Notes: generated by a model from the letters alone, not told the origin. A stretch of DNA of 47,705 nucleotides from Bifidobacterium breve (GCA_945890205.1 CAMDCL010000005.1:1-47705); one strand, 5' to 3'; shown: positions 17,415 through 25,872, counted from the first letter of the stretch. Numbers and translations are program-made.

Positions 17415-18640
17415 TCAAACAATGATTCCTGATGGATCTTCTTCACGTACCTTCCACTCTGTTCCATATGAAGGAAGCAAATCCAAGAATGGCTTTGCAT
17501 CAAACCACTCTGGCCCAACAACACCTTCTGGCTTCCAAACTCCCTTATGAATCAACTCCATCGCAATAACTGGATTGACTGCGGTCTGCCAAACAACGGC
17601 TTGATCCCCATATTCAGCCATCGACCACTCGTTGTCAACCACGTTATACATGTAACAAGCGTAAGGCTTACCTTCTTTATTAAGCCCCTTAACAAGTGCA
17701 CCCGCGCAAGTCTTGCCCTTCATGCGTGAACCAAGTGTTGCAGGATCAGGTAAAGCTGCAGCAAGCAGATCACGAGGTGAAACCTGAATACCTTGAACAT
17801 CTACATGGTCTTTGCGATCCATTCCCAACATATGAATTGTCTTCAAAGTTGTGATGAATTGTGCGCCAAGTCCGTACTTAAAGTTAACCTTTTTAGCATC
17901 CACCTTTTGTGGGATCAGTACAACCTCTTCATGCTCAACGTTGACACACTCAACAGGTCCAATGCCTTCAGGGAAATCAAATACTTCGATCTCACTAAAT
18001 GGTTCAGTTGTGTACCAACCGCGACCATCCTCCCAAACCAACGGGGGATTTAAGCACTCTTCAATTGTTGTCCAAATCGAAAATGATGGAGCAAAGTCAT
18101 AACCTTCTACAGTTAAGTTGGAGCCATCAAAGATTGTCAATGAATCAATTCGACTAAAGAGATGATCTTCGGCGTAACGTGCAAAGACATCGCTCATACC
18201 TGGCTCGATTCCCATTCCAACGAGAGCGTAAATCTGTCGCTCTCCCCAGTTCCAGTCACGTGCAAACTGCTCATCACCAAGCTTTACGCCGGTTTCAGTG
18301 TTTGGATAGTGAGGGTGGGGGCGAGAAAGTGACATTGCCATATCGATGTAATTGGTATTTTCAATTTCGCAGGCTAAGAAAATTGGCATAACAAAGCGTG
18401 GATCTACGGCGTTAACAACTACATTTGGCTTTACCTTGCGAATCAACGCACGGATATCCTCCAGTTGGCGGCGTTCACCTCCGCTGCTGAGAATCGTGAA
18501 TCCTTGACTCGGGTAACCGCTTCTTCCGCGCGTGACAGAGTTCGATCAGCGACAACCATCTCAGAAATAAATGATTTACGTGATGCGATATTGACAATAG
18601 CTCTGCCAACTCCGCCCGCGCCTATAACTAGCGCCTTCAT
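17415..18640 (-). pseudogene. Saccharopine dehydrogenase family gene (carboxynorspermidine-dehydrogenase-like), frameshifted
   Basis: The two reading frames make one protein. The N-terminal piece (18640 to 18443) starts MKALVIGAGGVGRAI, a Rossmann NAD(P) site, and runs out of frame after NAANW. The rest (to 17415) continues with EDIRALIRKVKPN in the other frame, then NAVDPRFVMPIF, GIEPGMSDVFA and ALPDPATLGSRMKGKTCAG. One missing G in the CTGGAGG tract (about 18460-18464) explains the break; restoring it gives 408 residues, normal for the family. The downstream piece alone could start only from TTG 18446. The C-terminal half resembles carboxynorspermidine dehydrogenases, but no decarboxylase partner is nearby. 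Shine-Dalgarno GAGAGG precedes the ATG. It may be a sequencing error or a real lesion. Confidence 0.85.
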
Positions 18641-18705
18641 TGTTGGCCTCTCATGAGGGAATAACTTCCTTTTCCTTAGATTGGGGAGTCTACCCGTTCG
18701 CTTTA

Positions 18706-18738
18706 TTCATGACAAGGCATCTTCTTTTTCATGACAAG
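18706..18738 (+). repeat. Two 11-base direct repeats 22 bases apart upstream of tRNA-Arg
   Basis: TTCATGACAAG occurs at 18706-18716 and again at 18728-18738, and each copy is followed within 8 bases by GCAT. The 22-base period is two helical turns, and ATGACA inside each copy resembles a -35 box. The copies precede the tRNA by 36 bases or more. The rest of 18641-18773 shows no gene. Confidence 0.4.
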
Positions 18739-18773
18739 ATTAGGCATTGTTATCGATTAAGTAGTAAGGATTA

Positions 18774-18846
18774 GTCCCCGTAGCTCAGTGGATAGAGCAA
18801 CCGCCTCCTAAGCGGTAGGTCGCAGGTTCAACTCCCGCCGGGGACA
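18774..18846 (+). tRNA. tRNA-Arg (anticodon CCT)
   Basis: The acceptor arms GTCCCCG (18774-18780) and CGGGGAC (18839-18845) pair fully, with discriminator A. The anticodon stem ACCGC/GCGGT encloses CTCCTAA, giving anticodon CCT, which reads AGG. The T-loop is TTCAACT. The T-stem GCAGG/CCCGC contains one A-C mismatch. CCA is not encoded. It converges on purU, whose stop codon is 7 bases beyond; a five-T run follows the tRNA. Confidence 0.95.
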
Positions 18847-18852
18847 CAGTTT

Positions 18853-19692
18853 TTAAGAAAAAACAACTGTTCGCTTGCCGACAATGAATATCTTGTCATC
18901 TGCGTACAACTTAACCGCTTTTGCTAAGACTCTACGTTCGATATCGCGACCGATTGCAATTAACTCTTCTGCAGAAGCGTTATGAGTTACATGTGCAACA
19001 TCTTGTTCAATAATTGGACCTTCATCTAAATCACTTGTTACAAAGTGCGCTGACGCGCCAATGATTTTTACACCACGCTCGTGTGCCTGGTGATATGGCT
19101 TAGCGCCCTTAAAGCCAGGTAAGAACGAGTGGTGGATGTTGATAATTCTGCCAGGCATTGTGTTGCAGAAATCTGTGGAAAGAATCTGCATATAACGTGC
19201 CAAAACCACAAAATCAATCTTTAGCTCTGCAATCTGCTTCAGAATCTCAGCCTCTTGGGATGCCTTTGTTTCAGTAGTTACCGGCAAGCAGAGAAATTTG
19301 ACTCCATGTGATTCAACTAAGCTCCGCAGATCCTCACGATTTGAGATAACCAAAGGAATTTCAACGTTGAGTTCACCTAACTCTTCAAGGTACAAGAGAT
19401 CGCGCAAGCAGTGGCTTTCTGTCGTGACCATCACCAATGCACGTGGCTTTTGTGCAGTCGGTCGAATATGTAATGAGGGGTTGAACTTTGAAAGTCCATC
19501 ATTCAAACTCTTACGCGCACCTTCTAATCCCTGAGAAGTTTCAAAGCGGGTACGCATAACAAATTGATTGGTTGTTGGATCTGTGAACTGTTGATTCTCG
19601 ATAATGTTTCCGCCGCAGTCAAGTACCGCCGATGTCATCGCATGAACGATGCCTGGCTGATCTGAGCATTGCAGGGAAGCGATGAGATCCAT
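18853..19692 (-). CDS. purU: Formyltetrahydrofolate deformylase
   Basis: PurU hydrolyses 10-formyl-THF to formate and THF, balancing one-carbon pools and supplying formate. The 279-residue protein has an N-terminal ACT domain (LIASLQCSDQPGIVHAMTSAV, about 3-75) and a C-terminal formyltransferase-fold hydrolase domain with NIHHSFLPGFKGAKPYHQA (about 198-216) and the catalytic ASAHFVTSDLDEGPI block (about 226-240). The first ATG is preceded by TACCCT and six bases with no Shine-Dalgarno sequence, so translation is likely leaderless. It lies 19 bases after the MMPL gene on the same strand. Confidence 0.95.
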   Translation of the reverse strand: MDLIASLQCSDQPGIVHAMTSAVLDCGGNIIENQQFTDPTTNQFVMRTRFETSQGLEGARKSLNDGLSKFNPSLHIRPTAQKPRALVMVTTESHCLRDLLYLEELGELNVEIPLVISNREDLRSLVESHGVKFLCLPVTTETKASQEAEILKQIAELKIDFVVLARYMQILSTDFCNTMPGRIINIHHSFLPGFKGAKPYHQAHERGVKIIGASAHFVTSDLDEGPIIEQDVAHVTHNASAEELIAIGRDIERRVLAKAVKLYADDKIFIVGKRTVVFS

Positions 19693-19698
19693 GGGCTA

Positions 19699-19704
19699 AG
19701 GGTA
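19699..19704 (-). promoter_or_regulatory. Candidate leaderless -10 element of purU
   Basis: TACCCT on the minus strand is followed by TAGCCC and the purU ATG. The TAGCCCATG junction is identical to that of serC. Confidence 0.5.
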
Positions 19705-19711
19705 CGCGAGA

Positions 19712-21817
19712 TTAGTGGCGCAAGGTAAATCGCTGCATCCACTTTGGTGCCCACCAGTTGTTTTCACCAAATAGTCGCATCAATGCTGGGACTAATAGAC
19801 CACGAACAATGGTTGCATCCAAAATTACCGCTAGGGCGACTCCAAATCCCATGGTTTTGATAGATGTGACACCGCTAGTTACAAAGGCTGCGAATACGAC
19901 CGCTAACAAAACCGCTGCCGCTGTGATGATTCGTGCAGAGCGTTGGAGGCCAACGGCTACCGATTCAACATTTGATTTACCAGCAAGGTGTTCTTCGCGA
20001 ATACGAGATAACAGGAAGAGCTCGTAGTCCATGGACAGACCAAACACAACAACTGCAATTAATATGACAATAGATGTATCCAGGGTTCCAGTAACTGTAA
20101 ATGAGCCAACTAACCATTGCAGGTGGCCACCAATAAATACCCATGTCAGCACACCCATGGTTGCACCAAGTGAGAGGAAGTTTAGAATCACAGCCTTAAT
20201 TGGCAAGATGATTGACCCGGTAAAGATAAAGATCAGCACCAGAACGCTGAGCACAATCCAAGTAAGTGCCCAAGGCAAGGTTCGTGCAATTCCATCTTGA
20301 GAGTCTGTGTAATCAGCTGCAACTCCACCTACCAAAGTTCCTTCGGGTGAATCAACGGTGCGAACATTGTGAATCAGCTCTTGCGATTCAGGGGTACGCG
20401 GCAACATCTCTTGGTAAGCAATTAATCGAACATCATCGCCAACAGTTGTTGGTGGAAGAACGGCAACGATCCCTGAAACCTGCCGAAGCTTTGCGGCATA
20501 TGCATTGATCTCATCGCTCTTGTTAGCACCATCGATGATGATGATTTCAATTGGAGTTCCTGTTTGCCCAGGAAAACGTTCAGATTGAAGCGCAGTTGCG
20601 ACCGCGGCTCTATTATCTGCCGGCAAGATTCGAGAGTCGCCTTGAGAAAACTTAATACTTGTAATTGGCGCTGCCATGATTCCAAGAATGACAAGTGACA
20701 AAACAACCGCTGAAACAGGACGCCTCATTACTAAACGAGCGGTCCGCGCCCAACGTCCATCCTCCTTTGGCGTGATTGCAGATTTGCGGACAACACCCTT
20801 ATCGATGCGATCACCAAGAAGGGCCAAGATCGGCGGCAATCCGAAGAGGGCACCGATTACAGCAAGTGCAACTACTGAAACTCCTGCGTAACCAAATGAT
20901 TGTAAAAATGGCAGAGGGAAGAAGGTAAGGGAGAGCAAGGTAACCAAAACAGTCATACCGGAGTAAAAGACGGTCTTACCCGCACTTGCCATCGTTGCCA
21001 CAATTGAATCTTCCACACTCTTTCCGTGGTGAAGCTCTTCGCGGAATCTATTAACAATCAGCAGGGCGTAATCAATACCTAAGCCAAGGCCCATACCTGT
21101 CGTCAGGTTAAGTGCGTAGATACTGACATTGGTAAATAAGGTAAATAGATAGAGAATAAAGAATGCGCCCAGAATCGCAGCTACTCCCACAATCAACGGC
21201 ATCGCTGAAGCGGCCAAAGCTCCAAATACAAGGACAAGCAAGATAAAGGTCAGTGGAATCGAGATAAGTTCTGCAATCTTGAGATCATCAGAGATTTTTT
21301 CAGTGATCGCGTGTCCAACTACTGCAACTCCACCTGCATACAAGGTCAGACCTTCATAAGGCCCATCGTACTTTTTCTGCATTCTCTTTCCGAGCTCTTG
21401 GCTCTTGGCACTAAATGCTTCTCCATCCCCATACACCAGTATGTATGCCGCTTTTCCATCACTAGATTTCAAAGTCGCTTCGCCAGCGCTGCTCCAATAA
21501 GAAAGAACTCTCGTGACTCCTTCTTCTTGTGCAATCTTCTTTTCTAGCGCAATACCCTTTTGAACTATCACAGGATCTGTGACATCGGTAGAACCTGAAT
21601 CAACAATAATTACCACCGCTGGGTCTGAAAGCTTCAACTCTTCTGTCAGATACTCGTAGACCTTATAAGAGTCGCTATTAGGATCACTGTATCCACCTGA
21701 ATCAAGACGGCTAAAGGTCAATGAGCCGACACCACCTGCAACCAAAATTCCGACAATAAAGAGAATCACAGCGCTCTTGCGACGCTTAAAGATGAAGTGA
21801 CCCAACTTCTCAAACAT
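19712..21817 (-). CDS. MMPL/RND-family membrane transporter
   Basis: Large membrane protein of 701 residues with the MMPL/RND layout: one N-terminal helix (about 15-34), an extracytoplasmic domain, a block of about five helices, then a repeat of the same pattern. Conserved intramembrane aspartates lie in GLGLGIDYALLIVNRFREE (about 240-258) and GLSMDYELFLLSRIREE, the proton-relay motifs of the family. Actinobacterial relatives export lipids or drugs, but no lipid-synthesis gene is adjacent, so the substrate is unknown. The Shine-Dalgarno is weak (AAGAGA). purU follows after 19 bases. Confidence 0.92.
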   Translation of the reverse strand: MFEKLGHFIFKRRKSAVILFIVGILVAGGVGSLTFSRLDSGGYSDPNSDSYKVYEYLTEELKLSDPAVVIIVDSGSTDVTDPVIVQKGIALEKKIAQEEGVTRVLSYWSSAGEATLKSSDGKAAYILVYGDGEAFSAKSQELGKRMQKKYDGPYEGLTLYAGGVAVVGHAITEKISDDLKIAELISIPLTFILLVLVFGALAASAMPLIVGVAAILGAFFILYLFTLFTNVSIYALNLTTGMGLGLGIDYALLIVNRFREELHHGKSVEDSIVATMASAGKTVFYSGMTVLVTLLSLTFFPLPFLQSFGYAGVSVVALAVIGALFGLPPILALLGDRIDKGVVRKSAITPKEDGRWARTARLVMRRPVSAVVLSLVILGIMAAPITSIKFSQGDSRILPADNRAAVATALQSERFPGQTGTPIEIIIIDGANKSDEINAYAAKLRQVSGIVAVLPPTTVGDDVRLIAYQEMLPRTPESQELIHNVRTVDSPEGTLVGGVAADYTDSQDGIARTLPWALTWIVLSVLVLIFIFTGSIILPIKAVILNFLSLGATMGVLTWVFIGGHLQWLVGSFTVTGTLDTSIVILIAVVVFGLSMDYELFLLSRIREEHLAGKSNVESVAVGLQRSARIITAAAVLLAVVFAAFVTSGVTSIKTMGFGVALAVILDATIVRGLLVPALMRLFGENNWWAPKWMQRFTLRH

Positions 21818-21859
21818 TTACATCTCTTTTCTTAGTAGTTAAAGGTTTTCTAGCGGTAG

Positions 21860-21865
21860 TACACT
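21860..21865 (+). promoter_or_regulatory. Candidate leaderless -10 element of the 38-aa ORF
   Basis: TACACT is followed by seven bases (TAATTTC) and ATG 21873. The same N7 spacer sequence precedes the RimJ-like gene. Confidence 0.5.
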
Positions 21866-21872
21866 TAATTTC

Positions 21873-21989
21873 ATGAGCGATCTATTTCCGAAGGTAACCT
21901 CCGATGAAATTGATCTGGATGCTGCATCTGAACAAGCTAAACGTGAAGAAGAGTTGGAATCAGATCGTCCACCACATCACGAGGGTTAA
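21873..21989 (+). CDS. Small acidic protein of 38 residues, function unknown
   Basis: The ORF encodes MSDLFPKVTSDEIDLD... ending DRPPHHEG. It is strongly acidic, has no hydrophobic segment and should be soluble. The C-terminal RPPHH-type ending recalls short uncharacterised actinobacterial proteins. A TACACT hexamer seven bases before the ATG indicates a leaderless transcript, which argues that the ORF is real. Its TAA stop interlocks with the stop of the convergent zinc-ribbon gene inside a shared TTAA. The start is divergent from the MMPL gene. I can assign no function. Confidence 0.55.
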   Translation: MSDLFPKVTSDEIDLDAASEQAKREEELESDRPPHHEG

Positions 21990-22231
21990 TCAGCCTTAGG
22001 CGCCGACACTGGCGCAGGTGTGCTCTTAACTGGGTCAGTTTTAGTTGCCTCTTTTTTTACTGAATCTGTTTTATAAAACCCTGATCCTTTAAATACGACA
22101 CCAACTGCTGTGTACACCTTTCGGATCTCTCCCTTGCACTCAGGACAGATAGTCAGAGAGTCATCTGAGAAGGATTGAATCGCTTCAAACTGGTGCTCAC
22201 ATGCGGTACATGCATATTGATATGTAGGCAC
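21986..22231 (-). CDS. FmdB-family zinc-ribbon protein
   Basis: Small protein of the FmdB/CxxC-CxxC regulatory family. From GTG 22231 it begins with PTYQYACTACEHQFE, the normal family N-terminus (81 residues); the open frame continues to ATG 22252, but GGAG five bases before this GTG supports the shorter form. Two cysteine pairs, C-T-A-C and C-P-E-C, form the zinc ribbon, followed by FKGSGFYKTD, also diagnostic. The C-terminal 20 residues are a Pro/Lys/Ala-rich tail. The cellular role of the family in actinobacteria is not established. Confidence 0.88.
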   Translation of the reverse strand: MPTYQYACTACEHQFEAIQSFSDDSLTICPECKGEIRKVYTAVGVVFKGSGFYKTDSVKKEATKTDPVKSTPAPVSAPKAD

Positions 22232-22291
22232 CACGACTCCACTTCTGGCCAAAAATCCCGCAGGCTTAATCTGCCATTGGGGCTATGTGCT

Positions 22292-22297
22292 TAGTCT
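22292..22297 (+). promoter_or_regulatory. Candidate promoter -10 for the CopC-CopD/CtaG transcript
   Basis: TAGTCT is followed by AAAGAG and an ATG at 22304. Transcription would begin near 22304, leaving either a 55-base leader for the CopC-like gene (GTG 22359) or a leaderless 25-codon upstream ORF. Confidence 0.45.
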
Positions 22298-22303
22298 AAA
22301 GAG

Positions 22304-22381
22304 ATGAGAAGATTGGCGCGAATTGAGGCACTTTCCTGGCGCCTCTGGAAAGGCAGATGTGAGCAAGTTCGCAGCCCGTAG
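22304..22381 (+). CDS. Possible leaderless upstream ORF of 25 codons
   Basis: ATG 22304 sits exactly six bases after TAGTCT. The ORF encodes a short basic peptide (MRRLARIEALSWRLWKG..., 25 residues) ending at TAG 22379-22381, 23 bases inside the CopC-like gene. If translated it could couple ribosomes to that gene. It may be chance, since it contains no recognisable motif. Confidence 0.25.
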   Translation: MRRLARIEALSWRLWKGRCEQVRSP

Positions 22382-22883
22382 CGCTTTAGTACTTTTATTA
22401 ACTTTATTGGGAACAACTGCGACATTCGCAAACTCCCTAGTGAGTACTTCGCCAATGAGCGGAACCACATTGTCTGTTTCTCCGACAAGTGTCACAGTTA
22501 CAGGACAACTGCCTCTACTTCCAGATGCCAATGATATTTCAGTTACAGATCCAAAAGGTATTCGGGTTGATGATGGAACCATTACGGTTAACGATGTAAG
22601 CGCAACTGTCGGATTAATGCCATTAACAGAATCTGGTTTTTATACAGTCACTTATTTCTTGTTTGCCGAAGCTGATGCACCTTTGGAAGGAAGCTACCGT
22701 TTCAAGTATCAGGCACCCAGCACAATTGCTCCTGAGGCACCAACTCCTGAGCCAACACAATCTCAAACTCCTGCAAGTAGCAGTTGGGCAACAAATATTT
22801 TTATCGTACTACTCTTAGTGCTTGCAGTTGGTGTGACAATCGGATTGTCACTTTATGCACGTAAATTATTTATTAACCGATGA
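22359..22883 (+). CDS. CopC-like exported protein with C-terminal membrane anchor
   Basis: About 174 residues from GTG 22359, which has GGAAAGG five bases upstream; the frame opens further to TTG 22323. A signal peptide (SKFAARSALVLLLTLLG) is followed by a CopC/YobA-type Ig-like domain (LVSTSPMSGTTLSVSPTSV ... GFYTVTYFLF), a Pro/Thr-rich linker (TPEPTQSQTPASS) and a final helix (about 148-167) anchoring it outside the membrane. In CopC the copper site uses the N-terminal His of the mature protein; here that position is Asn (F-A-N-S-L) and the domain has no histidine. Its stop overlaps the CopD-CtaG start (ATGA), so the two are coupled. It probably assists copper delivery or cytochrome oxidase assembly without binding copper in the standard way. 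Confidence 0.8.
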   Translation: MSKFAARSALVLLLTLLGTTATFANSLVSTSPMSGTTLSVSPTSVTVTGQLPLLPDANDISVTDPKGIRVDDGTITVNDVSATVGLMPLTESGFYTVTYFLFAEADAPLEGSYRFKYQAPSTIAPEAPTPEPTQSQTPASSSWATNIFIVLLLVLAVGVTIGLSLYARKLFINR

Positions 22884-24727
22884 ACTCACTAACAACCGCT
22901 TTTAAGTTTCTAAATTTGTTAGGTGGATTTGCCACTGTCGGTGCATTGTTAGCGATGGCTTTTCTTCTCATCAATAAAGATGGGTTTTTAACAACTTCGG
23001 GGGAAAAGCTTCGAAGCCTTTTGCGGATAAGTTCAGCGTTGTGGGTTGTTGGTGCCTTTGGAACGATTATCTTTACCTTGGCTCAAATTTTGGGAACAAC
23101 TCTTTCAGATGCCTTTGATGTAACAGTTATTCGCTCCTTCATAACTCAGATATCTCTTGGAAAGTACTTGGCCTTTCAGGCGGTAATGGCGGCTGTAGTT
23201 CTAATTTTTTCTATTTCTGCACGGAAGATTGAATCTCTTATAATTTTGATGGCGCTTTCGATAGCAGGTTTAGTTGCACCGGTTTTTGAAAGTCACTCTG
23301 CATCAAGCGGTTCACACTCACTTGTTATTGGCTCTCTTATAATTCACGTAATTGCGCTCTCACTGTGGGTTGGTGGAGTCATTGCACTCGCATCACTTTC
23401 AGCCCATGACCGCCCTGTAGCTGTTCCTCGATTTAGCCAACTGGCTTTGTGGGCGGCGATCGCTGTTGTTATCAGTGGTGCAGTGAACGCCTGGGCCCGT
23501 TTGAACTTTGTTGATGCCTGGAACTCTTCTTATGCATTTATCGTTCTTGGAAAAATCCTTGCCACAGTTTCTTTGGTCTTTATTGGTTATCTCCACCGAA
23601 AAAATCTTAGTAACAAGAGTTCTATCAATTGGGTGGGATTTGCAAAGATAATTACCGTAGAAGCCCTGATCATGGTTGTCACCGTATTTATGGGCACTTG
23701 GTTAACGGGTAGTGCATCTCCCGATCGTCCAGGAACCCAAAATTTCAACCTCGCACTTTCTATTGTAGGTATCGAGACTCCACCACCACCAACGCTCGCG
23801 CGCGTCTTGTTTAGTTACGAGCCAAATGCATTGATGATTGGAATTTTGGCGTTAGTGGTTGCGCTGTATATAAAGGGTGTTGTTGTTCTCACTAAGCGAG
23901 GCGATAAGTGGCCAGTTGGCCGAACAGTGGCGTTTGCATTAGGAATTTCTGCCGTTGATTTTGCAACAAGTGGTGGCCTCGGTTTGTACGCACAGTTCTC
24001 ATTTTCATATCACATGATGTCGCATATGGTTCTAGGAATGATTGCGCCAATTGGATTAGTTCTTGGCGCACCCATGACTTTGGCTCTTCGTACTTTGCCA
24101 CAAGGTAGAAATATTGATGAGCGCGGTGTTCGGGGATCTTTGCTTGCAGCACTTCATTCAAAGATTGGGGTTGTTTACACAAATCCCATTGTTGCTCTTG
24201 CGATTTTTGATGGCTCACTTTTTGCCTTGTACTTCACAGATCTCTTTGCCGTACTGATGCAAAGCCACATAGGTCACCTGTTTATGAGCCTTCACTTTTT
24301 AGCAGCTGGCTTTTTATTCTTCTTTATTATTATCGGAGTAGATCCAAATCCCCGCAGAGTTCATCACCTTGTTCAAATAGTGATTTTGTTTGCAGCGATG
24401 AGCATCCACGCCTTTTTCTCAGTAGCTTTGATGTCCAGCACAACTTTGATCGACAATGGTTTTTACGCCTCGCTACAAACCCCTTGGCTTGGAGATCCCC
24501 TCGTAGATCAAAAGCTAGGTGGATCTATCGGGTGGGCGATGGGCGAGATTCCTATCCTTATCGCTTTGGTCGCGACATTTATCAATTGGATGCGAGATGA
24601 TTCGCGTGAGGCAAAGAGAATTGATCGCAATACCGCTCGCCAAGCGGCTATGGGTCAGCCAGATGAACTAGCTAATTACAACCAGTATTTGCAAGAGTTA
24701 TCAAAGCGCGATAGGAAAGAGCCCTAA
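22880..24727 (+). CDS. CopD-CtaG fusion membrane protein (copper handling / cytochrome c oxidase assembly)
   Basis: Polytopic protein of 615 residues joining two families. Residues about 1-290 are CopD-like (GSHSLVIGSLIIHVIALSLWVGGV). Residues about 310-570 are caa3_CtaG-like, with HMMSHMVLGMIAPIGLVLGAP and SHIGHLFMSLHFLAAG carrying conserved histidines. Such fusions are common in Actinobacteria and are tied to copper supply for the haem-copper oxidase. The first gene of the pair is the CopC-like protein (4-base overlap), and the acyl-CoA dehydrogenase begins at the stop codon (TAATG). The C-terminal tail (RDDSREAKRIDRN) is cytoplasmic. Confidence 0.9.
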   Translation: MNSLTTAFKFLNLLGGFATVGALLAMAFLLINKDGFLTTSGEKLRSLLRISSALWVVGAFGTIIFTLAQILGTTLSDAFDVTVIRSFITQISLGKYLAFQAVMAAVVLIFSISARKIESLIILMALSIAGLVAPVFESHSASSGSHSLVIGSLIIHVIALSLWVGGVIALASLSAHDRPVAVPRFSQLALWAAIAVVISGAVNAWARLNFVDAWNSSYAFIVLGKILATVSLVFIGYLHRKNLSNKSSINWVGFAKIITVEALIMVVTVFMGTWLTGSASPDRPGTQNFNLALSIVGIETPPPPTLARVLFSYEPNALMIGILALVVALYIKGVVVLTKRGDKWPVGRTVAFALGISAVDFATSGGLGLYAQFSFSYHMMSHMVLGMIAPIGLVLGAPMTLALRTLPQGRNIDERGVRGSLLAALHSKIGVVYTNPIVALAIFDGSLFALYFTDLFAVLMQSHIGHLFMSLHFLAAGFLFFFIIIGVDPNPRRVHHLVQIVILFAAMSIHAFFSVALMSSTTLIDNGFYASLQTPWLGDPLVDQKLGGSIGWAMGEIPILIALVATFINWMRDDSREAKRIDRNTARQAAMGQPDELANYNQYLQELSKRDRKEP

Positions 24728-25872
24728 TGGAGAACTTATTTGATCTACCCGCAGAGTATAAAGAGCTGCGTACAAGTGTTAGGGCGCTTGCTGAAAAAGA
24801 GATTGCACCCTTTGCTCAGGCAGTTGATGAGGAGCATCGTTTTCCTCTTGAAGCTAAAAATGCGCTAGTCAAAAATGGATTGTATGCAGCCCATGTTCCA
24901 ACAGAGTTTGGCGGAGATGGTGCTGATGCACTAGCGGCTGTTTTGATTATCGAAGAGGTCGCACGTGTATGCGGATCATCTTCTTTGCTTCCTGCGGTTA
25001 ACAAACTGGGATCAATGCCTTTGATTTTGGGGGGCAATGATGAGCAGAAGAAGCGCTGGCTTCCACGATTGGTTAAGGGAGAAGGTTTTTCTTATTGCCT
25101 TTCAGAGTCAGAAGCGGGATCTGATGCATCTGCTTTGCGAACAAAGGTGGAACGCTCTGGCGATGGTTGGGTTCTTAACGGGAGCAAAAAGTGGATTACA
25201 AATGCAGGAGAGTCTGAGTTTTACTCTGTAATTGCACAAGGCGATCCAAAGTTACGAAGCAAGGGAATAACAGCATTTATCGTTGAAAAATCCGATCCTG
25301 GGGTTTCATTTGGCGCACCTGAAAAGAAGATGGGTATGCGCGGATCTCCAACTCGCGAGGTTTACTTCGACAATGTTGAACTTAGTGATGATCGCCGAAT
25401 CAGTGAGGTGGGCGAAGGATTTGCATTGGCCATGAATACCTTGGATCACACCCGCATAACAATTGCCGCTCAAGCGATCGGATTAGCGCAAGGTGCATTT
25501 GATGTTGCAACAAAGTATGCCCATGAGCGTCATCAATTTGGTAAGCCAATCTTTGATTTTCAAGCGATCCAATTTATCCTCGCCGATATGGCGATGAATA
25601 TCGAGGCGGCGCGTCTGCTGACATACTCTGCAGCAATTAAGAGCGAGAACAATGAGAAGGATTTAACCTTCTTCTCGGCAGCAAGTAAGTGTTTTGCAAG
25701 TGATATGGCGATGAAGGTAACTCAAGATGCGATCCAAGTTCTTGGTGGATATGGATATGTCAGCGATTATCCAGTTGAGCGAATGATGCGTGATACAAAG
25801 TTGACTCAGATTTATGAAGGAACTAATCAGATTCAACGCATTGTTATGGCTCGAAATCTTCCTAACGCTTAA
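24727..25872 (+). CDS. Acyl-CoA dehydrogenase
   Basis: FAD-dependent acyl-CoA dehydrogenase of 381 residues for the first step of beta-oxidation or branched-chain acyl-CoA breakdown. Diagnostic blocks are YCLSESEAGSDASAL (FAD/substrate region), WVLNGSKKWITNAG, HQFGKPIFDFQAIQF, and QVLGGYGYVSDYPVERMMRD; the catalytic base is Glu364 in IYEGTNQIQ. The start overlaps the CtaG-fusion stop (TAATG), suggesting co-transcription without an obvious functional link. The 3' end overlaps the convergent cyclo-ligase gene by 11 bases. Chain-length preference cannot be read from the sequence. Confidence 0.94.
   Translation: MENLFDLPAEYKELRTSVRALAEKEIAPFAQAVDEEHRFPLEAKNALVKNGLYAAHVPTEFGGDGADALAAVLIIEEVARVCGSSSLLPAVNKLGSMPLILGGNDEQKKRWLPRLVKGEGFSYCLSESEAGSDASALRTKVERSGDGWVLNGSKKWITNAGESEFYSVIAQGDPKLRSKGITAFIVEKSDPGVSFGAPEKKMGMRGSPTREVYFDNVELSDDRRISEVGEGFALAMNTLDHTRITIAAQAIGLAQGAFDVATKYAHERHQFGKPIFDFQAIQFILADMAMNIEAARLLTYSAAIKSENNEKDLTFFSAASKCFASDMAMKVTQDAIQVLGGYGYVSDYPVERMMRDTKLTQIYEGTNQIQRIVMARNLPNA

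Noticed and set aside
17415-18446. Independent 343-residue gene starting at TTG 18446
   Set aside because: It lacks the Rossmann N-terminus, which is found in the preceding frame with a proper ATG and Shine-Dalgarno; a frameshift explains both pieces.
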